From Lunularia cruciata (Eukaryota; Streptophyta; Marchantiopsida; Lunulariales; Lunulariaceae): a DNA stretch of 64,000 nucleotides. The stretch spans positions 21,271,001-21,335,000 of the forward strand of contig OX419755.1 of assembly GCA_948567375.1 (NCBI GenBank), read 5' to 3'. Shown one piece after another: positions 47,320 through 59,695 of this stretch; position 1 is the stretch's first letter; every line of letters begins with the position of its first letter. The notes beneath the pieces were generated by a model. It ran no database searches and was not told the DNA's origin. It saw only the letters and a program-made list of their open reading frames with translations. A program made the translations under genes and the position numbers.

Positions 47320-49415
47320 ATGGCGAATGTGACGCTGGTTCCATCGTCCCCTGCATTTCAACAATGTGTGAGTAAAGGAGTCGAGTATTCTCCGAGGATA
47401 ATAGTCCAACAGTGCTACGCGAGCTGCGCATCTGCGGGATCACCACAGTTCTGCTCGCTTAGATTGCGCCGGAAGAGAGTCGAAGTTAGCCGCCGGGGTT
47501 TCAGAATCGCTGCTGCTGCAGCACCAGCAGAAGCAGAAGCCCCAACAGCTGAAGGAACAGAGAAGCCCGAGGAAATCAAGGTTGTATCCACCGACGAAGT
47601 CCCGCCTGAAGCTGGACCTCAAGTACCCCCTGCTGAGGAAGAGAAGCCAAAGGCTAGGGGAGGAGTTATTGAAGCAGATCCCCTTCGTCACATCCTCTTC
47701 CAGGTAACAAATCTGGGCATTTATATGTCTTCGCATGATGTGAATTTAGTGAATCCTACTGGGTACTTTAGTGGCGATCAAGTGCACATTACGTGTGCAG
47801 ACAAATCCTTGCTTTTGGGTGCTAACATGGAAGTTGTATAATACTTCGTTCAGGCTTTCAACTGGGAATCGTGGAAAAGCGACTGCTGGTACGACATCGT
47901 CAAGGCGAAAGTGGACGAGTTGGCTGATGCTGGAGTTACTGATGTATGGTTGCCCCCCGCCAGTCAATCTGTCGCCCCTCAAGGTGGGTCCGAAATTTCA
48001 TTCCCGTCGCCCACGTCGTGTTTGGCACTTTTGGACCATGGTGTTCGAGGGTGGTAATCCCTCGACTCATTTTCAGTGAAAGCATGTCAGCAGAAATTTG
48101 AGCCTTATGACATTAAGCTGATCATTTTCCTTAATCTATGCTCAGGATACATGCCAAGCAAGTTGTACGATTTGGATGCCTCGCAATACGGTAATGAGGA
48201 GAAGTTGAAGGCGTTGATAGATGCATTCCACGCACGAGGAATTCGGTGCATAGCCGACATTGTTGTGAATCACCGGTGCGCCCACGAGAAAGATGACAGA
48301 GGAATATGGTGTCTGTTCGAAGGTGGTACCCCAGACGAAAGACTTGACTGGGGCCCTTGGGCTATTGCCAGAGACGATCCTTACTCGGATGGGACTGGTC
48401 AGCCAGACACAGGAGATGACTATGGTGCGGCCCCAGATATTGATCACACGAATGAACGTGTTCAGAGGGAATTGATTCAATGGATGAAATGGTTGAAGAA
48501 AGACATCGGATTTGATGGATGGAGATTTGACTTCGCCAAAGGGTTCGGAGGTGAATTTGTCGCTGAGTACATCAAAGGCACAAAGCCCCAATTTTCCGTA
48601 GGTGAACTGTGGACATCCATGAGATATGGCGATGGGCTGGAATACAACCAAGATAGTCATCGTCAGGAGTTGGTCAACTGGGTCGATGCCACTGGTGGTT
48701 ACTCCACAGCATTCGACTTCACTACCAAGGGTATTCTTCAAGAAGCTGTAAATGGCCAGTTGTGGAGATTGAGAGATTCTAACAACAAACCACCCGGTAT
48801 GATTGGATACTGGCCCGAGAAATCAGTCACTTTTATCGACAACCATGACACAGGGTCCACCCAGGGACATTGGGCCTTCCCTAGCGACAAAGTCATGCAA
48901 GGATATGCATACATCATCACTCATCCCGGCACCCCCAAGATCGTAAGTTTATTCCCAAGTTGATAATTAGTTCTCTTGAACTCGCTTATATTGGCAAGTA
49001 ATTTGACGACAATTAACTCATGATTCTTTTCCCTGAACGTGTAATTAGTTCTCTTGAACTCGCTTATATTGGCAAGTAATTTGACGACGATTAACTCATG
49101 ATTCTTTTCCCTGAACGTGAATATGTGGTGTTGCAGTTCTACGACCACTACTTTGACTGGAAGCTGAAAGATGAATTGAACGTTCTCATCAATCTTCGGA
49201 AGCGAAATGACATCAAGGCGAACAGCAAAGTTAACATCATCACTGCAGAGAACGACTTGTACTTCGCAGTCATCGATGATCATGTCATGGTGAAGATTGG
49301 GCCTCGACTGGATATTGGAAATCTCGCCCCAAATGCCGAAGAGTATAAAATTGGTGCTTGTGGCAATGATTATTGTGTGTGGGAGAAGAAAACAGCGGCT
49401 CCTGCAGCCGAATAA
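47320..49415 (+). CDS. AMY: Plastid-targeted alpha-amylase (GH13), 4 exons, 529 aa
   Basis: It hydrolyses internal alpha-1,4 bonds of starch. Exons 47,320-47,703, 47,854-47,983, 48,146-48,942 and 49,137-49,415 join in frame at GT-AG borders. The first about 68 residues are Ser/Ala/Arg-rich without acidic runs, like a chloroplast transit peptide ([19 protein letters not shown]). An acidic Pro/Glu linker (to about residue 115) follows, then the plant-type catalytic barrel starting at FNWESWKS. Conserved regions are seen: [16 protein letters not shown] with the nucleophile Asp, SVGELW with the acid/base Glu, and FIDNHDTGS with the third Asp. The C-terminal beta domain ends GNDYCVWEK. Unlike Arabidopsis AMY3, there is no room for N-terminal CBM45 starch-binding modules. 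ATG choice: first in frame, giving a good transit peptide. Confidence 0.95.
48964..49120. repeat. 78-bp tandem duplication at the 3' end of amylase intron 3
   Basis: Two near-identical 78-bp units start at 48,964 and 49,042 (taattagttctcttgaactc), with one clear mismatch (gacgacaatt/gacgacgatt). The second unit runs up to the region just before the exon 4 acceptor (tgttgcag at 49,136), so any branch-point region it carries has been doubled. Confidence 0.9.
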
Positions 49416-52400
49416 GCAGCTGAGCTTGAAGCTTGAAGGTAGCTTGAGAATTGCAATTATGAACATGATGACTGTGTTCCAGTCCTTTCTTTGTAAACAA
49501 CTAGAGTGGAGAATCCTTGTGTAACTAGTTTGCCAACAATCGTAACCTCTATTCTTTATATTCGTTTTTAGCTATATAAGACAGTTGCCAACGGTTTCGG
49601 CGATAGAGGAACTGTAAATAATTGGTATACAGTTCCTAAGTTTTGTCAAGAGAGTGGAAGAGAGGTAACTTCAATGTACATGTGAAACCAAATTCTTAGT
49701 AGCATGACAGAATAGCTGGACGTGCGAAGGGAGAGACACCGAGAACTCGGTTGCAACTGTCTCTGCATAAAGAGTAAAACAGAAGAGATGTACAGTTTTC
49801 GTCCGAAATTAAAAACACTCTTATCTTAGTACCCGCATCTCTTAATTGATGATGGTTTTTCCCAAGTGTATCAGTACACTATGACTTGCATGTCTCTCAG
49901 ACAATTTCCATCGAACTCGAATTTGGATTGAAGTTGGAAAGTTAGTAGTATCTTCTTTCTGCTAATTTCTTGTAATCCAAATCGGAAAGTTGTGAACAGG
50001 GGACACTGAACTTGCGATATATCCTGTGTTCCATCATTTGCCTTTTGTAATGTTCCAGAATGTTGTCTACACATAAGTAAGACTCAATACCGCTTCCCCC
50101 AGGGCACAGTGCCCATCGCGTCGACTGAACGCGTCTGAAGTGAACTGCGAAGAAAGCCAGCAAAATTGTTTTACGAGGACAGCGACATCCTGGCGAACAT
50201 TTATAGCACATGTTCTGTCATTGGTTAGCAGTGCCTATCAACTCGTCGCTGTTAAATTGACGGAAAAAATAGAAACATTTCACTGCTTCAAGGCAAATAT
50301 TGTGTTCCAAGTCAAATCTCTCTACAGGGTATGTACTCAGAGAAATTCCAACGCACGACCGGTTTGTCTACAAAAACCCTAGAGAAAATTACTTGGGTTC
50401 GAACTAGAAATTTGTGGGTACTTGTCATAGTCCGCTGTTGACCGCAACATGTGGTAGGAGCTCGTCTTCTTTTGTTATGGACTAGTCTACAACAAATGAT
50501 CCTGACTTACTCAGCAACTGATGATTGACGTGCAGCCGACAGTGTGAATCCATTTGTGTGCCGAACATATCATAGTTGCTCGGAGGACAAGTTCCGAGGC
50601 CTCTGTACTGCGCCTACTAATCAAGACTGATGAGCATAGTCGATTGTAAACATATTTCGAGCTCGTTCATTGCTAAACAGTATTGCTAAATTGACACTCT
50701 GTACCAATTCATCGCATGTACCCTACGGCATATGAATCATTGCACTTCTGGGTAACCGATGGCAAATTAATCACAGTTATATTTGCAATCCCAGAGATGT
50801 AGCATGCTCGTGGCATGCGCCAAAATCTACAAGAACTCTGGATAAAAGTTAGTCTTGGACAGACTTACTTTAGCGTCGCTTCCCAGTAACGATGATCGGA
50901 GCATGTCATAGTCGCTCGGAGGGAAAGTTCCGAGGGCTCTGTATTGCGCCTGCCAAATTCAAGGTGGATGAGCATAGTGAACGGTGAAGACTGAGAATTT
51001 AGAGGTGGAGCGGTGGAGTTTCCTGCACAACTTCTGGAGAAGTCCCCTGTCTATCGAGTAGTAGTGCAAGAAACTCTCCGCTCCACCTCACCTCCATGCT
51101 ACACCCTACTCCTCCATAGCAAACATCTCGTGCAGAAGTCACATATCACCTCAAGGCTCCTGTCGTCTTATGTTCATGGCAGGAGCTATACAATTAACAT
51201 AAAGTGACTCAGTTAAAGTCTTGCATCCGAGAAGTTACTGCTTTGAGAAAACTCACCCCCAATTTCTAGCCACAATTAGGTACTCACAGGAAACTAAGTG
51301 GTCATTCTCCATAATAAGACGGTCGTGAAAATTGGATGTCCACTTATCGGCTATCGGCTACTTATGTCTTGGGGGGACACACTTTAAATCGAGTTCTTTG
51401 ACAAGGAATTCAGCGCGACAGTGGACTAGGTACTGTAGATAGCGTAATTCATGCAGACTTGTTTCGAGTGTTCTGTACTCCGACGTGCAACTCCCACAAA
51501 GACCGGGCAAAAATTGCAAATGCTGATATGCCGGTCTAAACCTATAAATTTGCATATCAGTCGTCCCTGCATGTTTGGCACACTTTTACGGCAGTCTCTG
51601 TTCCACAACGACGTTTGTCTGTGGACGTTCACGAGTAGTTGATGCAAGATCTGAACCATAGGCAGCCTCTTGATGTCTTATTCTACCCCTGTTAATCCTA
51701 AACAAAAACTAGCAACACGTTTTTGTTCAGAGTACAGAGTTTGTATACAGAACACTAACTCGGCACGGGCATTCACCATCTAGAAAGAGTGTCATGGTTA
51801 TTACTATAATACGAGTGGAAGTCTCACCGCTGTTGGAACTCATGCCAGTGGGAGAATATGAGTCTTCAGCAGCAACCAAATCATCTGAAGAATAGTGTTG
51901 AGAGGTTGCTGCACCCATTACTCCTTGCCTTCCTCAAGAATCCAGGTTGGTTCTCGACTACGCGTGAATTGCTCCGTGCTTCACATACAAAATATAGGCG
52001 TACGGGTTAGCACTCTCCCTTATGTGATGGACTACCATATAAGTCACATTCTGCATTGTGAAGTAGGATCTTTGTATAGTACGGAGTTTCTCCGAATATG
52101 GACTAAACAAAAAGCTATTGATTTGTCCACTGAAAAAGGCAATTCTGTCAAAGCTGAGGACATTTATATGAGAATAACTGTTAAAAAGATTCATATTTTC
52201 ACTCAATTCCCGAAAGCCTCAGCCAATGTCAGAAGAAATTAACCTTTAAGTTACCATTGACTTGCATCATTTGGTGGATGAAGTAGCTGACTCCAGGACC
52301 TTCCTGCTTGGCCTGCTGTCCCTGAAGAGATTTTTTTATCTGAAAGGAATCTGAAATAACTTTCCCATTAGTCATGAATAACTGTCGGATTTGAGCTCCG

Positions 52401-54398
52401 GGTTGTTGATAAGCATCCAAATACACATAAGAGAAATCTCTAGGAGTATCAGATTTTGCACGTAGGTAGACCAACTCAATCGGGTGCTACTCATGAGTTT
52501 CCTTCAATCCATAGCGAACCACTTTCATGACGTCTTGCACATCCTCGCTAAAATTTCCGGGAGGGTAAACATTTTCACTGTCTCCACACAGACGTAATCT
52601 AGTATTTTCAGGCCGGAATGTTCATAAGTATGTAAGGACTCGATTTCTACCCTCCTCTGAATTTCATAAGTTGCTTCATAAATATTTGCAGCTCTTGCTA
52701 TAAACCCTCTTTATTGTCACGGCACGATCTTTATCAATTCTAGCTTCAACCTGAGGCAATCGTTTCACGGACTGAATGCGAAGGACATTTAGAACCAACT
52801 GCACTGCTGGACAACTGCAAATGATGAAAATCAATTCATGAACTATGGATCTCATAAAGTTCAATGATGAATTTTTCACTCTTGCCGTGAAACTAGTCCT
52901 TGATATCAACATGACGACCGTTGATCTCATCATTGTCTGAGAAATGTGTTGAGCATCGTCTTAGAAAAAATCACAATGCTAAATTTTTCCCCTTCAGTGT
53001 GGCAATGCGACACTTATCTACAACTCCAACAGAACATCCACGTTCAGACTCTGGCTAGTGTACGATGGATGGGTAAGATGAGCAAATAAAATGGGAAACG
53101 TGATGGAGAGTAAGAATAGAAGAACTATTTTGTTCTAGATCTGGTGATATATGATCTCTTTGGAGAACTACGGTATATTGCTAAAAAGCTGGGAACAGTG
53201 AGTTTCAAGATAGAACTGTGAGGTGATTCCAAGCAATCATCTGAGGTGATTGAAGGCGTGGAATAGCTCCCAGGAACTAGACGTTTTCGAGGTGAAAGCC
53301 AAAGAGAACAAACACGCTGGTACAAGCTAAACTTAAGTGTGAACAAGCTTAGCGTTCAATCATTCAAAGCTAAAAAGCTGTAGATGTTCATTGCATCTTG
53401 ACTCCATATTTCGATACTCATTCTTCCTCATGGACGTGTAGGAATAGCAAAGCTCAACCTATATAGCTACTAATCTTAGTGACTCGATACAAACAGGGAT
53501 GGGCAAGTTTAGCTTGGATGCTTTTCAAAGAGTACTGTGATGAACAGGATGGTAAACTGGATAGGCTAAATGCACCAGACCATTCCAAGCATTTCCCGGC
53601 GTCTGCATACCGACATCTGATTTTGTACGCTTAATTAGCTTGTTGATGAGTCCCGCTTCCTGATAGAAAATGTACCACAACTATGTAAAATTGATGAGGA
53701 CATAAACATCCATAATCCTCAATCTACGTAATCTAGCAATCCGATCCGCGTGTTGACTATTTAGAGTTGAGTGGATTTCTGAGCCTGCGATCTACTGTTC
53801 CATGCAATTTAACCCCATGGCGACAGAGATCTGATCTGACGTTAGCTTATACCTGAATCTTTTGAGACGAGACAAGCATATATAGTGGAGGATAACAATG
53901 CAGAAGCAAAGGCGGAGCACGAGGGAACCAAGCATTTTAGAAATAAAATTTAGATAACCTTGTCATATTGGAATCTGTCAGAATTCAAAAGAATCAAAAG
54001 GGCAGGAAGAGAACAGAAAAAACGTCCTATTCAGGAAAAGATCAAAGAAAGCAGCTAAAGTAAAGCAATATATTTTAGCTGTCGACTCTGTATTTCAGAG
54101 CAACACAGGGTCGGGGCACTAACCTCTCGTGGACAACCTACTGCTGTGCTAAAACAACAGCACTCTTTTTTCATGTCACCACATACCTCCATAGTCCAAA
54201 ACCTATAGCTATTGGCAACAACCGGAGCTCTTGCCAACGTCCATTCCATCCATCCCGAACAACACGCACAAGCGTAGAAGAGTGTACTAGATGAAACAAA
54301 AGTACTCTCTCGTAGGCATGCAATTAGTCTTTGTTTATGCACATTTCTAACGTCATTATATCAAACGACAAAATGTTCAGACTGACTAATGGTGCCAC
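49416..54398. other. Gene-poor region with minor repeats and ORF relics
   Basis: No complete gene is supported. A segment of about 90 bp at 50,562-50,650 ('ggacaagttccgaggcctct') recurs at about 50,898-50,990 in the same direction. Minus-strand pieces at 52,474-52,229 (AYQQPGAQIRQLFMTNGKVI, then QEGPGVSYFIHQMMQ and a GT donor) and 51,918-51,835 (DDLVAAEDSYSPTGMSSN, then a GT donor) look like exons of an unidentified, possibly broken gene. The region 52,676-52,933 has another basic ORF. I could not join them into a convincing model. Confidence 0.3.
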
Positions 54399-55695
54399 CT
54401 AAGCGACGGGTGATTTGAATTCTTCAGGAGAATTTCTGGCATCCTCCCTAGTTGCTTCAGTGTGTGCTTCATCGTTCTTCCGTATCTCCCCTGCAAGATC
54501 TTTGGGCGACTCTGCTCCTTGAGTCACGGTGTCCCCTTGCTCCCCAGTTTGGGATTCCTTGTCTGAGAATGGCCCTCTGGTTGCCCCCATACTTCCTGAC
54601 TTCCCCGTTGAACGGCTCTTAATGATTCCTGGGACAAGATGTTGAAATGTTACTTTGAGACTTATCCCGGATATCAAAGCGTCTACTCATCTAAGAAGGA
54701 GAATCTTTGGCGCTTATTCATACCTGCCGTGAAGTGCTTTGTGATGAGGACTAAAATATGGAAACTTAGTGTTCTTCATGATTGACTTCATACATCACGG
54801 GCACGATTGACCGCCTTAGGTGAGGATCCTAAGGATTTTCAGAGGTAAAGGACTGGTAGAGGCTACGCCTGAACTGGACATCAGCACTTGCTGACATCTT
54901 TGAGTCGTTCGATCTCAAGTACTGAGATGGACTGGCGAATGGAATAATTAACAGCAACGAAATAGACACAGAGTGCTGGCGTGCTATCAATCTACCGTCA
55001 TAGATGTCACAAACTGCAGTTTCTACGTATAAATTGGTCTTTCATGTTCAGCATTCTGCTTTTCTCAAAATCGATCACAGATGCACATGTAGTACATTAC
55101 CAAATGCTAGATTACACAGTATTTACTCTAGGTTCCTAATATGCTAAAGACTCGAATACACTTGGGATAAGCGGGGTACGCACCGGCTGAAAGATCGCCT
55201 GATTCCGTGATGTTATCACCAGAGCGTGAAGGGCCCACCTTGGTACCTACATAGCACGGGAAGTTCATGTAGTCTGTCGATCGCAGATAAAACAGGAGGA
55301 AAGAGCTGCACAATATTTTCACTGCAACTTGCTTGTCTACTATTGAGAATGACTTCAAACCCACTTTCGCTAATCGATCTGGTCGATACACATCAATTGC
55401 AACCTCCGGAGCCTTGTTTCCTAGCATGAAACGCGGACAAATAGTACCTGTGTCTTACATGCATGTTCTTATTCCCGGCACATCTTCTACCATGTAAACT
55501 CTCTACATTACCTGACAAAGGTCCTTCTGGTCGAAGACCTTCAGAAATGTTGGCGTACAGTCGGTGTCCAGCAAGAAGATGTGATCTTGAACCAAAGGTG
55601 CTCAAATCCACCGGGGAGCCATCACTCTGTGGAATTTCACGGGCAGTATATCGTGCTGTCAAACGTGCTCCCAGTCTAATGAATCGCGCCGCCAT
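54399..55695 (-). CDS. Small uncharacterised protein, probably mitochondrial, 3 exons, 158 aa
   Basis: Exons 55,695-55,512, 55,246-55,184 and 54,628-54,399 (minus strand) join in matching phases at GT-AG borders (phases 1 and 1) and end in TAG. The protein starts MAARFIRLGARLTARYTARE, an Arg/Ala-rich amphipathic leader typical of mitochondrial presequences. The rest is short, hydrophilic and low in hydrophobic residues, with a Ser/Gly middle (GPSRSGDNITESGD) and an acidic/basic C-terminal tail (ESPKDLAGEIRKNDEAHTEA). That composition resembles late-embryogenesis-abundant-like proteins, but I recognise no domain and assign no function. The ATG at 55,695 follows an in-frame TTG at 55,707. Frame and splice agreement across two introns is the main evidence that it is real. 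Confidence 0.6.
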
Positions 55696-55839
55696 GATTT
55701 CCTCCAAACGGATACAATAAGATCTTCGGAACTAGAAGCGGATCAAGTTTCTTTGCAGGACACAGCGATTGAGTTTGCTCCTCGTCAAATTGGCATGCAT
55801 CAATTCGCAGGACAATATTGGAAACTCAAGAGGTCGAAC

Positions 55840-56600
55840 TCGAACTTATATAAAAACCATGCGCAGTTGCCACGTACAGGTCACACTTGGCTCGTCTACA
55901 ATGATGGTCCTGCTATTCTTGTCAATATCTAGAGTTGCCACTTGGTTCTCTCTGGTCAACGCTGCATTACACTTCACTTTGCGATGTGCATAAAATTCTT
56001 CCCTATATTTGTTCGATAGTCCAGAGTCCTGTGTGTGGCGAAATCTGAGATCTTCATTAAACCTCCTGTGCAAGCAACAACAGCCTTTCATGAACAGCGA
56101 GAAGCGCTGTACATGAGATTCGCCAATTTACCTTATCTTAGGTGAATTGGATGACGCGGTGGTCCAATCTCAGCATGAATGTCATCAGAAGACAGTTTCG
56201 GGGATGAAATTCAAGCTGGGCTTTGCGCACCTTTTGAAGGACTACCTGCCTTTCATCGTGTGCACGTTCATTGATTAAAAGGCTTCTGAAACCTATCACT
56301 TGTCTAATCACTTCCTCCGTATTCTAAGTGATAAGCGGTGCGTTTCCATCTGCCAAGTAATCGAGAATTCGTCACAGAGTTTTGCATTGCACCTGCAGGA
56401 CGCTGTCGATTGAGGATCCATGAACGATCGTGTTTCTTCCCACATTTGATGTGGACGAAACCTCTGCAGAACTTGTCCGGCGATCTCTTGGGAAATGGCT
56501 TGGACTGGTTTGGTGACGTCACTCACCGTGGTAGGAGCTGTGGTAACCATGTGATCGACCACGGTTGAGATATGTACGGTATTAAACAAAAGCAACTACG
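55840..56600 (-). CDS. Unassigned exon-like ORFs upstream of the small mitochondrial gene
   Basis: On the minus strand, 56,595-56,380 reads VTTAPTTVSDVTKPVQAISQ, then EIAGQVLQRFRPHQMWEETR. 56,091-55,846, after a possible tgcacag acceptor, reads NEDLRFRHTQDSGLSNKY, then NQVATLDIDKNSRTIIVDEP. Between them DDIHAEIGPPRHPIHL is seen in one frame. The style is coding-like but the pieces do not share a frame and no family is recognised. It could be a separate unannotated gene or a relic. Confidence 0.25.
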
Positions 56601-58013
56601 GAATATTTGATAAAATAAAACTACTGAAAATGTAAATTTTCCTTGGGGCGATTTTCTTTTAAAAAGAGATTCCGGAGTGCTCCTTAAAGACAAAGAAAGT
56701 AACACATACTTGTTTCTTTATACCATTTCAATTCATAATTGATAGAGAGAATAGCTATATAGAACAACAATAACTTATACTCAACAATTTTCTCTAATAT
56801 TTCTAAGTTTTATGATTAAGAGCACACTTTTGAGCTCTAAAACCATGAAAATTTATGTTACTACATTTAGAGCTCCTAAAAATTGTCAAGGATGTACTTC
56901 TGTAAACATAAAAATACGGTTAGTACCTTGAAACCCTGAATAAACCGCGAAACAAAAGATCTCTAAGAATTGAGTCCATTCTTGATTAGAATTAAAACAT
57001 TTTAGAAAATCAACAAAACTTCTGAGCTGCTTCATTTGTTTGTAAGTGAACAAGTAAATTAGGTACCCGTCAAAGTCAAATAAATTATAGATTTTTAGTA
57101 TATGTTTCGAAATATTCAACCTTCATCATATAAACATGCGGAATTTTCCGTGAAGGGAAGAGGGAAAACTGATCAGGAACAACAGTCAGAATTTGTGACA
57201 AATATGATTTGAATGGTCACATGTTAAATGAGTAAGAGAATATTATATGGAATCCATCAGATTTTATGTCTAAGAACAAGAGTGCTTGAAAGAACGAATG
57301 TCTGTACTCTCATTCCTTCTTATACTCGAAATGTGTTTATACACTTGATAATCACATGGAATCCATCACATTTTGAGTATCAACGTTGCGAGGAAGGTTA
57401 CAATGGGCTAAATCTGTTCTAAGTAAGCTAGAAGATTACAAATAAGTAAATAAGAAAATAAAAATAAGTAAGTAAAATAAATAAATAAATAATTGAATGA
57501 GTGTCCAAGGAGACATTATTTAGAATTTTGCTTCCCTTCTAAAATAGCTATTTAAATACTTACTTGAACCTCTGTGAGTAAACCGATTGCTTATCAATCT
57601 CACTCGAACAAGGGACTCCACAAGTGCAAGTTTAAACACAAACATTGAAATGTCTTTAATCAATTTGACCTTCTAATAATCTTGAATTTATAGAATTTAT
57701 CAGAATTTATAGAATTAATCATAGAATTTATAGAATTTTTCACATAGAACACGCACCTAAGAAAAGAAAGGAGACCACATAGAACACATGAAGGATGGGA
57801 AGACCCCATCAAGCTATACAAAGGAGAGACAAAAGAGGTAAAATGGGACTAGGCCCCAATATATAGATATGAGAAATCTACCCCATCCCACCTAAGATAC
57901 CCTAGCTATGTAGGTTGTAAGATCTCAACCTATGCAAGTCGTAAGATCTGAAACTATTGGAGCATCAAAAGAAGCATCACCTAGTGTGATTACTCTTTTA
58001 TGGAGAGCATTGT

Positions 58014-58101
58014 AGAGCAATGGACACACTCTGTCTAAGTATGCTACAATGTATGAGAGCAATGGACACACTCTATCTAAGTATGCTACAATGTATGAGA
58101 G
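58014..58101. repeat. 42-bp tandem duplication
   Basis: Two units with 'agcaatggacacactct' start at about 58,016 and 58,058, and both continue 'taagtatgctacaatgtat'. Probably part of a local repeat-rich patch. Confidence 0.8.
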
Positions 58102-58376
58102 TGAGCGTTGTACCCCACATCCAACATGTGTTCATAGTTCCATATATCTCCAAGGCTAGAGGAACAAAGAGGTGACCTCGTTACATACCTTTATACTTGG
58201 AGATCTTGCGTGTTGTTGCTGTACTCACCGCCCATCCAGGTGGATGAATAATCACTCCTTCCATCATGCATCTGATCTATAACCACAACCTCTGCCCATG
58301 TCACCTGATCATCTCGGACCAAATATAAATTTGTTATGACATGTGTCATCTACCAAATATACAAACATTCATTCAA

Positions 58377-58630
58377 AGCAAGGTATTCACTCTCTCATGC
58401 CATAGCAAACACTATCTCATGGGTAACTATTCTACTACCTCCAAAAAACACTATGTCAAATGGACCACCATTGCATCTAGTCGAGAATCACACTCTCTCA
58501 TGTTATAGCAAGCAAGGTAGCCACTCTCTCATGCCATAGCAAACACTATCTCATGGGTAACTATTCTCCTACCTCCAAAAACCACTATGTCAGATGGACC
58601 ACAGTTGCATCTAGCGGAGAATCACACTCA
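58377..58630. repeat. 134-bp tandem duplication
   Basis: Units start at 58,377 and 58,511 (agcaaggta, then cactctctcatgccatagca) and are near identical through 'gagaatcacactc'. No ORF spans them. Confidence 0.85.
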
Positions 58631-59695
58631 CAACTGAATATCGAAGATGAACACGGCTGGACTAAACCTAAACGAAACCTCGTCACGGATAAGAAGGTGA
58701 CTGGTGCGAGAGACTAATGATCCCTCAACAAAGATCCTACCTTTAAATGAATAGAACTGAGTTAGAATCATCATGCGTTGCTGACGTGTAAAGACCCAAG
58801 ATGAAACATCATGCCTTCCTGACGTGTAAAGGAGCCGGATGACACTCATCCAAACTTTTGTAGATGCGGCCAAATTAGCGAAGAGTTTGCCATTAGGTCC
58901 ATTAGAACTTGGTGGATCAATTACAGTGACGGGTGCTGTACCATGCTCTCCAAACTGAAACTTTTGCGCGCATAATAGATCCAGTGCAGTCGAATATGGT
59001 GCCGCGCATGTGCGTCTTGTGATTTGCCCTCAACTATGGGAATGGAGAACACATGACCTATACATGTTAGTTTGGTACAGGAGAGGTCCTCGTGGCGCAA
59101 TTCGATAGATAGCAGTGGTGGTGGACGTTGAGTACTGTCACTCGGTTGTGTACCAATTTGAGAGGGTAGACAGAGTGTTTTGGATCTTTGGTTACTCTAT
59201 TATGGCGGGTGTATGAAGAATTCCCGCATTTCGAATCTAGTGTGATCACGTAAGAATTCCTCGGCGAGATCATTGATGCCAAATTTGATTCAGAACTCAG
59301 TAACCTACTCAAGTTATGTGGAGCATGTTTGGAAGGCAACGAAGGTCTCGAGGTCGTCGTTGCAAGAAATCTACAGATCACGAGCTGTTGGATGCACTCT
59401 TGAATTGTTGGTAGGACATCGTTTGTGTGTGTCGCATTGCACAAGTTCATGATTGTTGAAGGATACTCGGTAGAGTTGGTGAGGCCCGCTATCCAGAATA
59501 TCTCCTTCATGCAGCCGTCTATCATGAAAACATCTGATCCACGCAAAGGCTGTTGTTATGATTTCAGGACAAAGAAGTAGCATATATGACATTGAGCGAC
59601 ATTCCGTCTAGTCTAGCTCGTGCTTTGATATTTGTTTCCTTCCATACATACATACATAGTCTCAAGGTTACAGAATTGCGCGAGCTCTCTTGGAG

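Larger units (their letters stand above)
56601..59695. other. AT-rich intergenic region with tandem repeats
   Basis: No gene supported. 57,785-57,860 is a diverged copy of the dispersed repeat at 25,595-25,665. The last few hundred bases hold the arabinokinase promoter; minus-strand ORFs at 59,067-59,791 overlap in several frames and have no recognisable features. Confidence 0.5.
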
